Origin: Acidimicrobiaceae bacterium
GTDB taxonomy: Bacteria; Actinomycetota; Acidimicrobiia; Acidimicrobiales; Ilumatobacteraceae
NCBI GenBank assembly: GCA_012269985.1
Contig: JAAXJF010000093.1
Coordinates: forward strand, 39,043-71,634
Length of the DNA stretch: 32,592 nucleotides
Reading direction: 5' to 3'
Position 1 is the first letter of the stretch, and each line of letters begins with the position of its first letter. The notes beneath the pieces are model-generated. The model saw only the letters and a program-made list of their open reading frames with translations, did not search any database and was not told the origin of the DNA. Below are positions 32,346 through 32,592 of the stretch, piece after piece. The position numbers and the translations under genes were made by a program.

Positions 32346-32592
32346 TCAATTACCAACGGCGAGAGAAAGCTCTCGCAACACGCTTTCAAACTGCGTCTTG
32401 GGAATAGCGAAACGGTAGAACGAGGCGGTCGGCGTCACTCGAATCCGATCAAGTTCCAGCTTCTTCTTTTCGTCATCACGTTCGATAGCTGTGACCTCAG
32501 AGAGTTCGCTCTCCCAATGCTGTGCCGGCTGCTTGAGGCGATTCCCGCCTCGGTCATGACCGGCGGTATAAAAGATAAGAGCGACATTGAGG
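32346..32592 (-). CDS. Unidentified protein, C-terminal part only
   Basis: The frame enters from the right edge and stops at 32346, giving 81 complete residues. It reads NVALIFYTAGHDRGGNRLKQ, then a charged segment ELSEVTAIERDDEKKKLELDR, then IRVTPTASFYRFAIPKTQFESVLRELSLAVGN. The pattern suggests strand-helix-strand plus a final helix in a soluble protein. I do not recognise a family. Coding is supported by a clean frame and typical codon choice. The gap to the LLM gene (162 bp) contains that gene's promoter. Confidence 0.6.
   Translation of the reverse strand, partial: LNVALIFYTAGHDRGGNRLKQPAQHWESELSEVTAIERDDEKKKLELDRIRVTPTASFYRFAIPKTQFESVLRELSLAVGN

Overview
The window looks like chromosomal DNA of a free-living actinobacterium with a moderately high GC content, most plausibly of the Acidimicrobiia/Ilumatobacter type. 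This placement is inferred from the gene families: two F420-dependent LLM oxidoreductases, a TIGR03086 (mycothiol-enzyme-like) protein, a class E/F-like sortase, an Rv2258c-type methyltransferase and many SRPBCC, SDR and amidohydrolase proteins. Many start codons also sit 6-8 nt behind a TANNNT-like -10 box, as expected for leaderless actinobacterial mRNAs. Genes are dense and no insertion sequence, CRISPR array, rRNA or intact phage gene is visible.

Layout. 1-1675: a TIGR03792-like partial gene and a divergent Amidohydro_2 hydrolase, separated by a perfect CRP-type palindrome. 1786-6486 (minus): a PEP-utilising swivel protein without ATP-grasp, an MFS transporter, a methyltransferase and an SRPBCC protein. 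6536-9629 (plus): LLM oxidoreductase, class V aminotransferase, a small unknown protein and a DoxX-like membrane protein. 9634-11374: alpha/beta hydrolase and MOSC protein from a shared divergent promoter carrying a TetR-like operator, then a tiny zinc-ribbon protein. 11458-16433 (minus): lacZ-galT-galK, a lactose/galactose locus of the Leloir type without a visible permease, epimerase or regulator. 16524-19102: small alpha/beta-barrel-like protein, TIGR03086 protein, an SDR whose expected start codon is ATC, and a cupin. 19299-21748: an envelope-type segment with a putative Zn metallopeptidase and a divergent sortase, two copies of a roughly 110-bp repeat flanking the sortase, and a tRNA-Arg(CCT) immediately after the second copy. 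21829-24243 (minus): DEAD-box RNA helicase followed by an RraA-family protein. 24454-27480 (minus): tightly packed membrane protein-SRPBCC-SDR-P450 operon. 27564-30483 (plus): a homocysteine S-methyltransferase-like protein with an altered zinc site, and a YtcJ-like amidohydrolase. 30464-32592 (minus): YczE-like membrane protein, a second LLM oxidoreductase and an unidentified partial gene.

No single gene set here is clearly a new defence or mobile system. The observations most worth following are the repeat pair around the sortase and tRNA-Arg, which behaves like two copies of the 3' end of a lost coding sequence; the ATP-grasp-less PEP swivel protein; the series of perfect operator-like palindromes at promoters; the ATC-start SDR; and the P450/SDR/SRPBCC operon. 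All functional statements rest on motif reading only; no database search was possible.
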